Assembly: GCA_008360975.2 (NCBI GenBank)
Contig: CM039183.1
Location: 79,148,350 to 79,212,349, forward strand
Origin: Lichenostomus cassidix
Lineage: Eukaryota; Chordata; Aves; Passeriformes; Meliphagidae
Direction: 5' to 3'
Length of the DNA: 64,000 nucleotides
In this document: piece by piece, positions 48,601 to 60,899 of the stretch
How the letters are laid out: each line of letters opens with the position of its first letter
Numbering within the stretch: the first letter of the stretch is position 1
The notes under the pieces: model-generated
What the model was told of the DNA's origin: nothing
Database searches by the model: none
What the model saw: the letters and a program-made list of their open reading frames with translations, nothing else
Translations under genes and position numbers: made by a program

Positions 48601-50436
48601 AATGAGACAGTAAAATTCTCTTTCAAGGAGTAAATGGTTTGATTTATTGGACTCTTTCTGTAATTTGTTTGTTTTGTTTTTTTTGGGGGGGGGTGGTTTT
48701 GGTAAGTAGATCCTTTTTATTCGCTCTAATTGTTTTAAATTTGTCCTCATTTTTATCTGACTACCTACATATTCTTCTAACATGTTTAGTAAGTATTTGC
48801 AGTAAAATAGAGAACATTTAACCCCCCCAAGCTCATTGTTAGAAAATTATTTAAACACAATTACTGGAGTTGTTACAAGCTATTTGTCATAGAAGATATT
48901 TGAACTCTCACCTGGGACCTCAAACCTGGAAGACTCACACTGTTTTTGTTCTTAAATTAGATCATGTTGCCATTCAATGCAGCTCTTTTATGCAGCATTT
49001 CATAGCGTTTACAGTTCAGCTGTGTTCACTAATTAGTACATTTCTTCTCATTTATGTGAACTTTCTTCTGATCATGAACTTGTCATGATTATTTCAATAT
49101 TCTACATGCCATATCTTTTAATTTTTTACCTAGGTCTATATTTTAAATAATCTTTTTAATAAAAGGAAAGTTGTTGAAAATGTTTTTCAAATAAGGGGAT
49201 AGGCTTTCTTCAGCCTCCTAGTCTTCCTGTCAGTATCCAAGACCTAAAACCTGATCATCTGAAGACATACCAGCAGTAAGAGGCCATGGCACAGGAAGAC
49301 ACCAAATCAAAGATGAGGAGGAGCTCCATTTTGGAAGTTGGATGGCTCTGAAAGAGATATTTTCTAGATTTTCAGAACATCAGGGCAAATTGAACTCATC
49401 AGGCACAACAAACATTAAAAATGTTGTATCCTTTGTAGAGCATAAGTTGTTTGGTTTGGAAAACAACTGAATGTCTGGAATTTCTAAAGCACCTGTGTGG
49501 GTCTTGGTCCATATTCTGAATGCTTCACATGTGGCCTGTTCTGGACTGGGTGCCCATTTCAGAAGATCATGTTTAAGGAACCATGCAAGTGCTTTGATTT
49601 AGGTGTTACAATAACTGGTAGGTGGGATCCGTGTGGGTAAGTGCTGAAGGAATACAGAAGGGCTACTCAACCTACAGCAAGCAGGCTTTTTCAGCAGCTT
49701 TGTTTGCATGGGTTAGTAACTTTTCCCTGGTATTAAATCCTTGTGCTTCTGGGCTCCTTGACTCTGGAAGGAATAGGAGTAAGTAAGGTATTCTTATAGG
49801 GCAGGACACTACTTTGGGCAGTGCAAAAGCAGCCCAGTCTTTCTTATCTGAACTGAAAAAGCCCTCAAAGCTAGAGTCTAAGTTAACAGCTCATCTTAGA
49901 GCTCCAGAATGACTTTAAGGTAAGCAATTATTGATTTTCTTTTTATTGATTATTTTGTTTTAATTTCTAAACTGTTAAAGATTCCATGGCAAAGGAAGAG
50001 CAGCTGAGCTGCTTAGAAGACAGTCAGGGCCATGACAGACTGTGAGCCTGTCAAGTGTAGCCTGGGCCAGGGTGCTGCTGTACAGTACATGTGCATGGCT
50101 AGAGGGCCCTGCATCACCCTTTCAGCCCACATTCAGCACAAAACCCTCTGAAGACTTACACACACAGCACTTCCCCTCGTTGGCGCTTGAAGAACTTTAC
50201 CCATTGTGTCAAAAATGCTTTGTGATAACAAAAAACCCCATCAGGAGTTACTGCAAGTCGCCTGCAGAGAGTGAGACTTTGCCACCATGGTTGCTGACTT
50301 AACAGACTTGGTGAAACTGATAATGAGTCTAGTAGAGCCCATAACTTTTGGAGAATTAGATTTTTTCTGGAATTTTCAAAAGTTTATAATTTCAGAAATG
50401 CTTGTGGGTATGTATTTAATTAGGATCCCCTGTCCC

Positions 50437-50494
50437 TGCTGTTGCATCCATCTGCATCTAAGTTGCATCTGCATATGCTGTTGCATCCATCTGC
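50437..50494. repeat. Short direct repeat, 39-bp period
   Basis: TGCTGTTGCATCCATCTGC occurs at 50437-50455 and 50476-50494, with a related TTGCATCTGCAT between them. Confidence 0.85.
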
Positions 50495-52663
50495 CTATTT
50501 TTAAAACACAAGTCAAACAATTTGGAGGGTAGAAATCCATGTCAGAGTTGACATCTAAGTAAAAGACTTCTTTGGCCTATGAAAAATCACACTCCATTTT
50601 TGTTTAATCATCAGTTTTTGCTGTGGTGCAAAAGCTCTGTTTGCTCTGCCTTCCCAGGTCTGCTGGTGGCAGTGGGCTTTGGTGCCTGAGAGTCTGGGAC
50701 ATCAGGCAATGACCTTGGTGTGAAACACTTCTTATTGAGAAGTGTTTGTTTATTATGTTGAGGTTCTTTTCTGAAAAGAGTAATAATTGCCTATTAAATA
50801 GCCAGCAACCATATCTGGCTATTGTTTTTTGACTTTAAAACAAGAAAAGTAATATTTTCCTCATCTGTGCAGGAAAAAGAAACAGTCATCCGTGGTCCTC
50901 CCTGTTGGTCGTCATTACTGCCAGGGACTGCCTATAATTTTGGTTGTTTCTTAAGATTTTAGACTTTAAAAAAGGAGTAACATAAAATTTTGTCCTTTTT
51001 TTAAGACATGAAAAGAACTGAATATACTTAGCTTTTTATTGCTTGCTGGGATCAAATACCTGCAACCATAATACGGGAAAATGTGAAGACCACATTTGAA
51101 GAGAAATAAATTTCTGTTTAGAAACAGGACAGCCATTCATTCATAAGAAAATTTTTAATGTCCGCAAATTCTCATTAGAAAAGATTTGTCTCTAACCAGA
51201 ATGCTGAACTCATCTAATGTAAACATAGTTTATGATGACAAAAGAACAATTCTGCTGACAGAAATTCATGTCATTGCAAGTATTCACTAAGGAATACGTT
51301 ACTGAAGTACTTTCTTCCTCGTGGAGGAACTGAAAAGCTATTATGATTGTGTCACTTAAGAAAGAGGTAGATCAACCCACTCAGACCTTGTGGTACAAAA
51401 ACTGCTAAAAATTTCTAGTGCAGTCCTGGGATGACACAGTTAAAGGAAAGAATCTCCACAGTATAGAGGCAGACAGATTAGGAATAAAAATACTCTTTTG
51501 CTTGTATGAGCCACAAAACCCCCTCTTTGTACTGATTTAAAAATATACAGGGAAGAAAAATGACTTCTTAATTTTATTTTTTTAAGGTTTATCTAAGCTA
51601 TGATTCAATCTATAGCTAATTCTTTGAAAACACTGACAAAGTCATGGGTGTTTTTGTTGAAAGATATTTGTAGTACCACTACTTGATTTGGATTAATGAA
51701 CTAGAGAAAGCTTTTCAGCATGGTCTGTTCAGTATCAACCTGAGATCGTTAAGGAATCTTCCTGTGCATGAACCACCCCAGTTTCCCATAAACCCAAGCA
51801 TAATGAGGTGAAATGTTTGTCTCTATATATTTATTTACCGCTCTTGGATGGTTCAGAAAAAGGCCCAAATAATGTTTTTCCTGGTCTGAGAGGTAGTTTT
51901 ATTGTCCTCTATTGGAAAGTTCATGTTGGTCCAGGAAGCAGGATTTGGACTTCATTTTGTAAGAAAAACATGTTTTACTGCATTCTGAGTAATTTCCGTT
52001 GGCGACAATTATGCTTTTGAAAGAAGGGTAAATAATGCTGTGTGGAGCTTCGGCACCTCTCACGGGAAACCTATCTCTTTTCATTAACTTATGAAAACAT
52101 AAAACTAGGAAATGTGGCTATTGTTTATGTGTGAATTGATGAATTATTAAGAGTACAGATGTCAGCTGTAGCTCTTAACAACTCTCAGCTTATCTCCATT
52201 GATTTATGTTGATACACCACCATGCTCTGGCAACTGAAGCACTAAGAAGGGATTTGAAGTGAAATACTACTCTGTGTCAAAACAGGTATCAGCAGATTAA
52301 AGAGGGAGTAAATCCAGAGAGGATAAATGGGTTGAACAATGCAGACTGTGAGAGGCTCTGTTGTGTTCACCCTGAGACCCCTGGCTCCCACAGAGGAGAA
52401 ATGGGAGCAGGGAGGACAACTCAACCTGTATGGGGATGATGCTTCCACATGAGTTATAGATACATTTCTTTAGCATGTTTAGCACTGTTATCACTGTTTG
52501 TACTACTCACCTGTGTTTACTATTGTACACCTCCCGTTGTGCTATGTAAGAATAAAGTTGTTTGTGCTGCTCCAAAGATTCCTATTCCTCTGCGGAAGGA
52601 AACAAATTAGAGATGAAATTATTGTTGAAATGTTTATCAGAGCCATGTGGCAGAAATGAGTGT

Positions 52664-52814
52664 GAGATGCCCCATCCCTGGAAGTGTTCAGGGCCACGTT
52701 GGATGCAGCTTTGAGTGACCTGGTCTAGCAGAAGATGTCACTGGCCACAGCAGAGTGTTTGGAAGTAGATGATTTTAAGGTCCCTTCCAACTCAATCTCT
52801 TCTATGATTCTATG
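52664..52814 (+). repeat. CR1 LINE 3' end, sense
   Basis: GATGCCCCATCCCTGGAAGT-GTTCAGGGCCACGTTGGATG continues to AAGGTCCCTTCCAACTCAA and ends TCTATGATTCTATG, the hallmark CR1 3' terminus. Only the last ~150 bp is present. It is little diverged, so probably one of the younger insertions here. Confidence 0.92.
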
Positions 52815-52829
52815 CCTGTATCTGGGCCT

Positions 52830-55800
52830 TGACACTGTATGTACCCTGCAGACCATGGAAAATATTTTTTATTCAAAGGCGGGAATTAGCAGAAAATTAC
52901 AACCACCCAAACCCCGGGCTTTAAGTTTTAGACAGGTTAGCTGCTGTGAATCATTAGTAGCTGCTGCTGATTTTTCGTTCTTGGAGTATGATATTCTTTT
53001 GAAGTCAATGATTGAGGCTGACAATGGAATAACTTTTTCTTCCTTATTAGAAAATGTTTAAGTTTAGAAGATTATGTGGTGTTTGGCTACTTGGAAAGTT
53101 GCATCTGTGTGATGCTTTTGGCATCATCACTTTGAGTGGATTTTTTGCTTGTGGTGAATGATGACGGTTACTCCAGTGGAAAAATGTCATGTGATACTTG
53201 TCTATGCCTTCTGCACAGTAGGGATCTTGTCTTTTTTTGCTCGACCACAGATGAACAGATATATGGTTGGAGCTATCTGCTGAGTTTTGTATGCATGTAT
53301 GCATGCTTTGAAATAAATCAAGTGAGTGAGGAACAATAGCTCTCTGAAGCTGTGTTTTCCTTGGCTACTCAGTCAGTGCCTGGAATGCAGTTTAAGCAAA
53401 CATCTGTAGGGATGTCCCTGGATGCAAAATATGGGCTCCCCAGACAGAGACCCTTGTTGCTGTGTCTGTTCACAAGGCTGTGGACAAGCCATCTGAGTGC
53501 TTTTGGCACACTGATGTCTAATTGGCTTACAGAATTGCGTTTAATTAACAAGCACACCATTACATGGGTTTTGAGCCTGTTGAGTCTCAAGAGCAAGAGT
53601 ACCTTGTGCAGCAGCTGTTGCCCAGGAGCCTCACTAGATTCTGAAATTGAATCTGTGACACCAAAAAAAAAATTGTTGTCCAGGGAATAGATAAAAAATG
53701 AGCCCTGCTGAAGGGTCTCTCTTGGAAAGGATGGACCTGATGTGCAGTTCCTGCCATGCAAGGTGAGACCTTTCTAAAAAGTTCTTCTCTCTCTTGTCTG
53801 TTAAAATGGATGTAGCATTTAAGGTGTTTGTCAGTTACCAGCAGGCAGAGAGGGTGGGGAGACAGGTGGCATTGTTGCACACATTCTGGGAAATCTCCCC
53901 TCTTCCAGGACACTGGCATAGCCAGGTAACAGTGAGCATCTGAGTCACTGTAACTATTCACACGAGTTTTAGAATCTCATGGCAAACATAAGGCAAAACC
54001 ATCTGCCTAATGAAAGAATTTTTTAATATAACTTTCATGACTTTCTTCACAACCCCAGAAAATCCCTGCATATGCAATAATGCAAATTATGTGTCTCAGA
54101 TGTGTTCATTTATTGGGGGAAAAATAGAAAAAGAAGGTAAGTAATGAAATAAATGGTATGTGCTCAGTACTACTGGCACAGACCAGAACAGCAGTGCTAA
54201 GGAGAGCATCCCAAGTCTGCGGGAATTGCCAGATGTAATTCTTGCTGGCACAGATGGCATCTTTACAGCACTGACTTCAGTGGGACTTTTGGGGATTGCA
54301 ACGTATAAAGATTTCACTGTTTGTTCTTGCTCTGGCCCTTACCCTCTTGAAAGTTAAATATACAAATACAAATAAAGACACTAATTTCAATAGTTCTTTC
54401 CATGTGTGTAACCTTAGGTGTGTGCTGAGCTGGGATTGCCTCTCCCACAGCACCCACTATGCTGCACTGTTTGCAACTGAAGTGTATAAAATAATCTTGT
54501 TCACAGGCTTCTGGAATGTCACTGCAGTTGTTCAGATGAGATAATTTTGTCTAAAGCCAAAAAAGATGTTACTGACAATAATAAGAATGATCCCAGAATC
54601 CACTCTTTGGGGCTGAGTTTTATTTGGATGGACTCTAAGACCATCTTATCTTCATGAAAGAGTTGTTCGATTTAAATCCATTGAGAAAGTTTATTTAGTC
54701 AAATATATCCCATCCACTGTGTGGATATTGCAAATAGAATGAAGGTCTTCCCTGACAGATTTTGCAGTATAATCAAACCAGTGTTTGAACTCAAGGAAAC
54801 AAGACAGGCTGGCCACATGGAGCTACCCTGAGACCTGAATTGAATTTATTCAATTGATAATGAATTTAATTCTTTCCTCTATTCTCTGGCTTTCTGCGGG
54901 AATTTGGGGTATGCTTCAAACCTGACTATTTAACTTTTATCCAAGCTGGGGACTGCACTGCTCTGGCTCCTCTGGAACTAGAAACAAACACCATTTACTC
55001 TCAACATTGCTGGTGCTTATGCCTGTTTTTTCAGAATGGGGATAACAGCACTTTCTGCTCTCAAGGATCTTGTAAGGGGACATAGATTACCAGCGGCAAG
55101 TAGCCCAGATATGACAAAACCAATTACCATGCAAGTTTTGAAGACAGTTAAATTTGTGCATTGACCTCAGATGGGCAAAATCACTGTGTGACAAGAAAAG
55201 CACTGAGTTAATGAGAAGGCCTGATGGATAGTGTTTACCTTTGCCTTTTCTTTGCAGCTAACTCTTTCAGGGGAAAAACTGTCCAATGTTTGTCTGTCAG
55301 CAGTTTTGCTTTTCTCCTTTTACTCTTGTGAGCTCTTGCAATCCCACTTGTCTGTCCATGCACGATTCGGGGCCATGATGGATGAATTGTTTGAGCATGA
55401 CGGCAGAGTTGAGAAAAGTCAAGACTCAGACCAAAGTCCAGGGGAGTTTTTGTTTGCAAACCTTCTGGGCATATTTCTGTAAGAAAGAGCAGAATATCTA
55501 CCAACTTGTTAATGGACTACATAAAACCTAAATTACACTTGGAAATATGAAGAAGAGGAATAAATAAGGAGGGAAATGATTAAGTGTGGGCAAATTAAAG
55601 GAGCCAGGATGTTGTTCATTTTCATAGGCGGAAAGTTTCATTTTTTCAGTCCTGCTTATGAGACTTTTTGTGATGTTATTATCATGTGCATTCAGTACTT
55701 CTGAAATAAAAAAAAAGGAGCCGGGGTTTCAACATAGCTTCCCCCTGGTCATTGCCACTAGCTCTTATTTGTTTGGCTCCAGAAAAGGAGTCAAGCATTG

Positions 55801-57940
55801 TTTAATAAAAGGACAAAAATCCAAAATTATCTGTAATCCTTCATATTGTTCATATTGTCTCACTCTGTGCATGCTGCCAATAGGAAGGGAGGCTGTGTTA
55901 GCTACAGAATAAAGAGATCTTGTATTTGTTGGCAAACCAAATTCCTAATGATCTTCTTTGTTCTGCTTTGGGATTCTGTTTCTGAGGTGAGCTCCAGAGA
56001 GATTTCTTGGAATTTTATGGACTCTTGGCCTAGAGTAAACCGATGTCTTGAAATTTCCAGCCTACCACTTTTATGAGAACATATAGGTTTGCATGTCAAA
56101 AAAAAGACCTGTCTCTTATCTGCTGTGCTGGAGAGGATTTATTGTCTTGGAAAAATGAGCTGCTTTCTATCCAGTTTTCTTGCAATAGTGGCATTCCTAA
56201 GCTTGCTTGTTGGCACCAGCCAAGCAAATGCAGAAAACTCATAGTATTCTTAGAGGCACAAAGCTTTTGCTTTGAATTTCCTGTAGAAATTCTTTAAAAT
56301 AAACACCCTCTCTCTGATTTACTGCTCTGAAAATTTAACTTTGTTTAGCAGGCTTGATATCTTCAACTAAATGATTAAAGAAAATATTTCGTGGTTTCTA
56401 AGGTGAAGTTTTTGCTTGGTTTTTTTTTAGTGGTATTTCTATTAAACTGGGGCTCCTCTAGAACTACAAATGCTATAAAAAGTCAATAATTTCAAACTAG
56501 CATTTTTCAGCTCTTCTCTTTACTCTGCAAAATGGTTCTCCTACATGTCTAAGACCTGTGTCCAGCTTGTGAAAATGTATGAATTTTGATAAACCATATC
56601 TGTTGTTTTTCCATACACAGTACTTTAAAAAGCTTGGGATGGGATAAAGCGAAGGATGTGGTCCCAAGATATACAATAAGCTGCAATTTCTTTGTATAAC
56701 CATATAAATGCCTTTTTCTCTCAGTCTCACAGTCATGTGAACATTTGATGTTTTCAGAACATTATATTTGTTGCAAATGATCAAGAAATGTGTATTGTGA
56801 AATGTTGGCACGATGGGGACTTTTTTTTATGTAAATTTTTTCTTTAAGGACTAAACATCCTTTCTGAAGAGGTTTTTAGCACTTCATCTTTCCCACACTT
56901 ATTCTTTGCTTTTGCTCCTGGAATGCTGACAGAATAAAGTCCCCTAAACTACAAAATGCATTTTAACATCCTGAATTTCATTGTTTAGTGGACTTATAGT
57001 GCCATGTGTTCCAGTTTTGGAAGCTTTTTATGCCTGCATCTAATTCTAAACATATATGTGCCCTTATATTGCCACTTTGCAATGCTCTTAGATGTCTTGC
57101 TGAATTACAGACAGAAGGCTCAGAAATAAACCCTTGAATATATGTAACTCACCCCTACACCTTCTTCCCTTCCAAAACTGATCCCCTTCTCTCAGTGAAT
57201 TTTTTGAGTAATCTTGAGCAAATTGCGAAAGGTATATGAGAAAAGCAAAATGACAGCGAATTCAAATCTACCAGTCTTCAATATTTTGATGTCACTAAGC
57301 AGGCACAAGATCATTAGCTACCTAATATTTAGGGGCATACTTCAACAGCAAGAACAGAATGCTGATGATTGGATCAATAGAAGTTAAATATATCTACATT
57401 GCTGCCTGAATTCACTTGCTTTCCTGTAACTCAAAAAAACTTTAATTAAAGAAAATTAAGTAATTTTCTTCTCCTAGAATGGTATCTGACTGTGCTTGAA
57501 AAAATAGGAATCAAAAAAAAGGTACAAACTCTGATGCTTTTATTTGAGTATTCTGCAGAAGCATCTTGAACACAACTGTATGACACCATCTGTCTCTTCA
57601 GCCATGAGTGTAAATGAAGGGGTGTATCACTAACGTGACTTCAAAGCTCAGCATCCTCTATTTTTGCTGCTTGGTGAGCTGGGCTAGACAGCGTGCTAGC
57701 TTTTCAAAATATATGAAAAATATCTAGCATGTTAAGCAATGAAAAATGCAAACAGAGAATATTCATGATTCTTCCCCAAAAGCTGTGAAGCTTAGTGTGG
57801 GCACTGCAAAGGGCTGGGGAGTGATGAGAGATGTGGGTGCATCAGCAGCTTCCCTCTCTTCACAGATGCTGCCTTTCTGCTGGGACTATCAGCTTCATCC
57901 TCACCTGAGCTCCCCCAGGTATGTCCATGTCCCCCATGTC
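52830..57940. other. Intergenic, no gene recognised
   Basis: Unique AT-rich sequence. Overlapping minus-strand open frames at 53369-53961 (130 and 124 aa) share no motif and overlap out of frame, so they look like chance. Confidence 0.65.
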
Positions 57941-57955
57941 CCCATCTGGATGTCC

Positions 57956-58471
57956 TGATGTAGCAATGTGGTTCTTTAGGATTCCATGCGGCTCCCTTTG
58001 TTCCCCTGCCCTGTATGCTATTGGTTCATTTTGAAATATGCACCTTGCTGTATCCAAAATCTATTGGTGGGTTCCCTATGCCTGTCTTCCCTTCAGACCT
58101 CCCAAGACTGGCTCCAGGGGAAACAGTCCCTCCCCTTTCTCTTCCCCTATAAGCCAGTGTCTACGTCAGTTTGGGGTCTCATCTCTGAGCTGGCAGCCCC
58201 TGACCTACCCCTGCTTTTCTTCCCCTCTTTCCTCCCCTGCAACCCCCTACCTAAGAACCCCAAATAAACCTCCCTGGCAGAAAGGAGACAGATTTCAGTT
58301 CATTCCTTCGTCTCACTGCATTTCCTGCTGAATTTCTGTGGCTACGAGACCCATGCCACGCTGAGCGGATCCCAGGGGCCGTGCGCCCCAAACCTGGTGG
58401 AGATAAGCAGCCCAGCGACCTTGTTCTGGGGGGAGCCGGCTCCTGCAGCCTCCCCGGAGCCTGCTACATCA
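57956..58471 (+). repeat. Putative solo LTR of an endogenous retrovirus
   Basis: The 516-bp unit begins TGATGTAGCA and ends TGCTACATCA, a perfect 10-bp inverted repeat with TG...CA ends. Inside, in the order expected of an LTR, are two inverted CCAAT boxes (ATTGG at 58020 and 58063), a TATA-like TATAAG at 58148 and AATAAA at 58263, followed by a U5-like stretch. The unit is more G+C-rich than its surroundings. No primer-binding site follows it and no polypurine tract precedes it, so it would be a solo LTR. Clean 4-6 bp target duplications are not visible; the flanks share only an imperfect 12-bp likeness (9 of 12). Confidence 0.7.
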
Positions 58472-59425
58472 TCCTGGATTTCCTGTGCTGACCATGGATG
58501 GCCCCATGGCTACAGCTTGTCCTGTGGCAGCAGCATCTTGGCTAAGCCCACTGCAGCCTCATCCTGCCCACACGGGTTTGTGCCAAGGATCTGCCCTTGG
58601 GCTTCCTGCTGGAGATGTGACTGGAGCCTACAGCTTCCTTCTGGAGTGATGTGTCTTGTGCTATCTGGAAAAGGAGCTCTTCAACACAACACGTGGTTAA
58701 TTCTGCTGGAAGAGGTTGCAACTGCTCAAAGCAATTTTTCCTTTTGGAATTGAGGGATTGTTTAACATATGATATTTGTTCACTGTTTAACTGAGATTCT
58801 GTTACAAGATGCAGGTGTGTGCATGCAAGGGTTCTCTGGTGCTCATGCCGATATCCTTGGTGGTAAAGTGTGCGTGTTTGAGTAACTTGTGGCAACAGCA
58901 CTGAATCACCTGGAGCCCTCCAAAACATGGGCTCTGGCAGGCCTGTATTGATTTGCTTTAGTTCCCCCACAGAGATCAAAATGGGAAATACTGTGGTACC
59001 CTCAGAAGACTGATTTGATTTTCGTTTTAGTTATTGGTCAGGCTGGATTTACAGAGTATATTACTACTCCCTCTCCCCAGGGGAGGTATTATTACATATC
59101 CATTGGTTGTAATATGTGATTCAGGGAGATTCCAGGCATAATTAAGACCAGAGATGATTGGAGTTTTAGTAGTAAAAAACCCGTTTGTCTGAAGGCATTG
59201 GCTGTGAGCTGCCCTGCAGTCACCAGGGAGAAAAGAGCCTTCTTAGGATGCAGAAAGGGAGGAGACAGCCAGCAAAAGGAGAAGAAAAAAAAAAGACCCT
59301 CCTAGTAGTATTGCAGTCTAAATTTCTCTCCCCTCCACCATAACAGGCTGTTTAAAATTAATTATTTGTTAGGAAATACTTCATTTCCATAGGCCCTGTG
59401 GCAGTGTCATTTTTTGTCCCTTGTT

Positions 59426-59508
59426 TTCCAGTTTTCTAGTAGCTGCTCTCTAGGTTTCTCCAGTTTCTCTTTCCAGTTTTCTAGTAGCTGCTCTCTAGGT
59501 TTCTCCAG
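59426..59508. repeat. Tandem duplication, 45-bp period
   Basis: A 38-bp block beginning TTCCAGTTTTCTAGTAGCTG is present without a mismatch at 59426-59463 and 59471-59508. Confidence 0.92.
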
Positions 59509-60878
59509 ACAGCTGTTGCTTGCCCCTCAATTTTATAGTTGAAAGAGCTGCAGCCTGAAACAGTAGATATTTTCCTCTGCATTTCTGATGCTCTGCTGTG
59601 TGGAACTCTGTTCCTCCTACTGTACATCATACTAGGAAGGAGCCTCCCTGAAGATATGGAAGGCCTTGGTAATGACATTTGTCATCCCCAAGGAAATGCT
59701 GCCCAGCCCTGTGCATGCTGACAGATTTTGGGGAGAAAATATACTTCAAGCAAAAGGGCAAGAAGGAGCAGCTGCAACAGGCTGATAGCCAGCTGTGATA
59801 AGAGATCCAACACAGATGAACAAATGCAAACATCCAATGTGGAAGCAGCAGTTCATGGTACATTACATACAGTAGCAGGGAACTCCTTCTGTCCTGAAAG
59901 TTCACTTGATCTTGACACTAGCCTTTAATTCATTTCCCAAAATTGTCAAGTTTCAGGTCTGTCATTTTCTATAACAAACATATGCTCTTCAGAGCTGGTT
60001 CCAAGGAACAGAAAGGTAAAATTACTGTGTCAGGAGGGAACTTGAGAATCGCATGAAAGAAAAATCAAACCAACAACCAAGGAACCTCCAAGCTGATCAT
60101 TCCAGTGAAAAAGCAGCTCTAAGCTGTGCCAAAGTTTAGTGTGGAGTTGTAAATTTCAAATATACCTTGAAATCTCTTTGCTTCCTTTGCTTGGAACATG
60201 GCCACTACATTTGCTTTGAAAGCTTTCCTTTCCTTTAAAACTGTTTGCAAAGAGTCACCATATGGAATGACAGCTTTTATAAAGTGCTATGGAAATGGAA
60301 ACTCCAGTGCTGTTTTGCCTTCACAGTGCTTGTCCTTCCTTTTTATTCCCACAGAAATACTCAAAGCTAAAAATTTAAAAGAGAGCTTATTGTTATAAGA
60401 TAATGTATATAATTTCTAGCCGTCTGCTATCTGTGTTTTTCCTCAAATATCTCAAACAGCTGGTTAAAGACTCTGGCTAGCAAGCTTAGTGTTGTGGATG
60501 AAACCGCATTGTTCCCGGCTGCAGTTTCTTAAAAGCAGGAGCCCAGCCTTAATCTGTGTCTCCAAGGGGTGTTTTGGCCAAGTGCATGTTTTTGATGTGG
60601 GTTTTCTCTACCGGATATGGGATATTTGATTAATATTTTATTTATTGACGTTTTAAAGGTGTGCACATACTGCTTGGTTTCAATAGTCTCATTCCACATT
60701 AAAACAGCTTCAGAATGAATGAACTTGTGCCTCAAGACAAAGCTGAGGTGAAACTGGAAGCCTCCTGAAGAGCAGACAGCAGTACAATTTAACACCTAAT
60801 GGTGATAAGTAAGGATTACTTGTTTTAACAATATTTTTTTCTCCATATTTTCTTACTTATCTCTATATGAGCAGGTAA

Positions 60879-60899
60879 GGGGAGGGGGGAGGGCTGGGG
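60879..60899 (+). other. G-quadruplex-forming motif
   Basis: Four G runs (4, 6, 3 and 4 Gs) are separated by loops of only 1, 1 and 2 bases. This fits the G3+N1-7 rule with very short loops, which generally favours a stable parallel quadruplex. No gene lies next to it. Confidence 0.8.

Larger units (their letters stand above)
42890..52660. other. Intergenic, no gene recognised
   Basis: Nearly 10 kb of unique sequence with a short (CA)n at 45589-45604 and a poly-T/G9 run near 48675-48693. The two longest open frames of the window, 182 aa on the minus strand (45027-45575) and 169 aa on the plus strand (46045-46554), have irregular composition and no motif, so I do not call them genes. Confidence 0.65.

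Noticed and set aside
53369..53961. Overlapping 130- and 124-aa minus-strand frames
   Set aside because: They overlap in different frames, and neither shows family motifs.
58542..58979. 145-aa minus-strand frame beside the LTR, considered as a retroviral remnant
   Set aside because: No gag, pol or env motif is seen, and it lies outside the LTR on the antisense strand.
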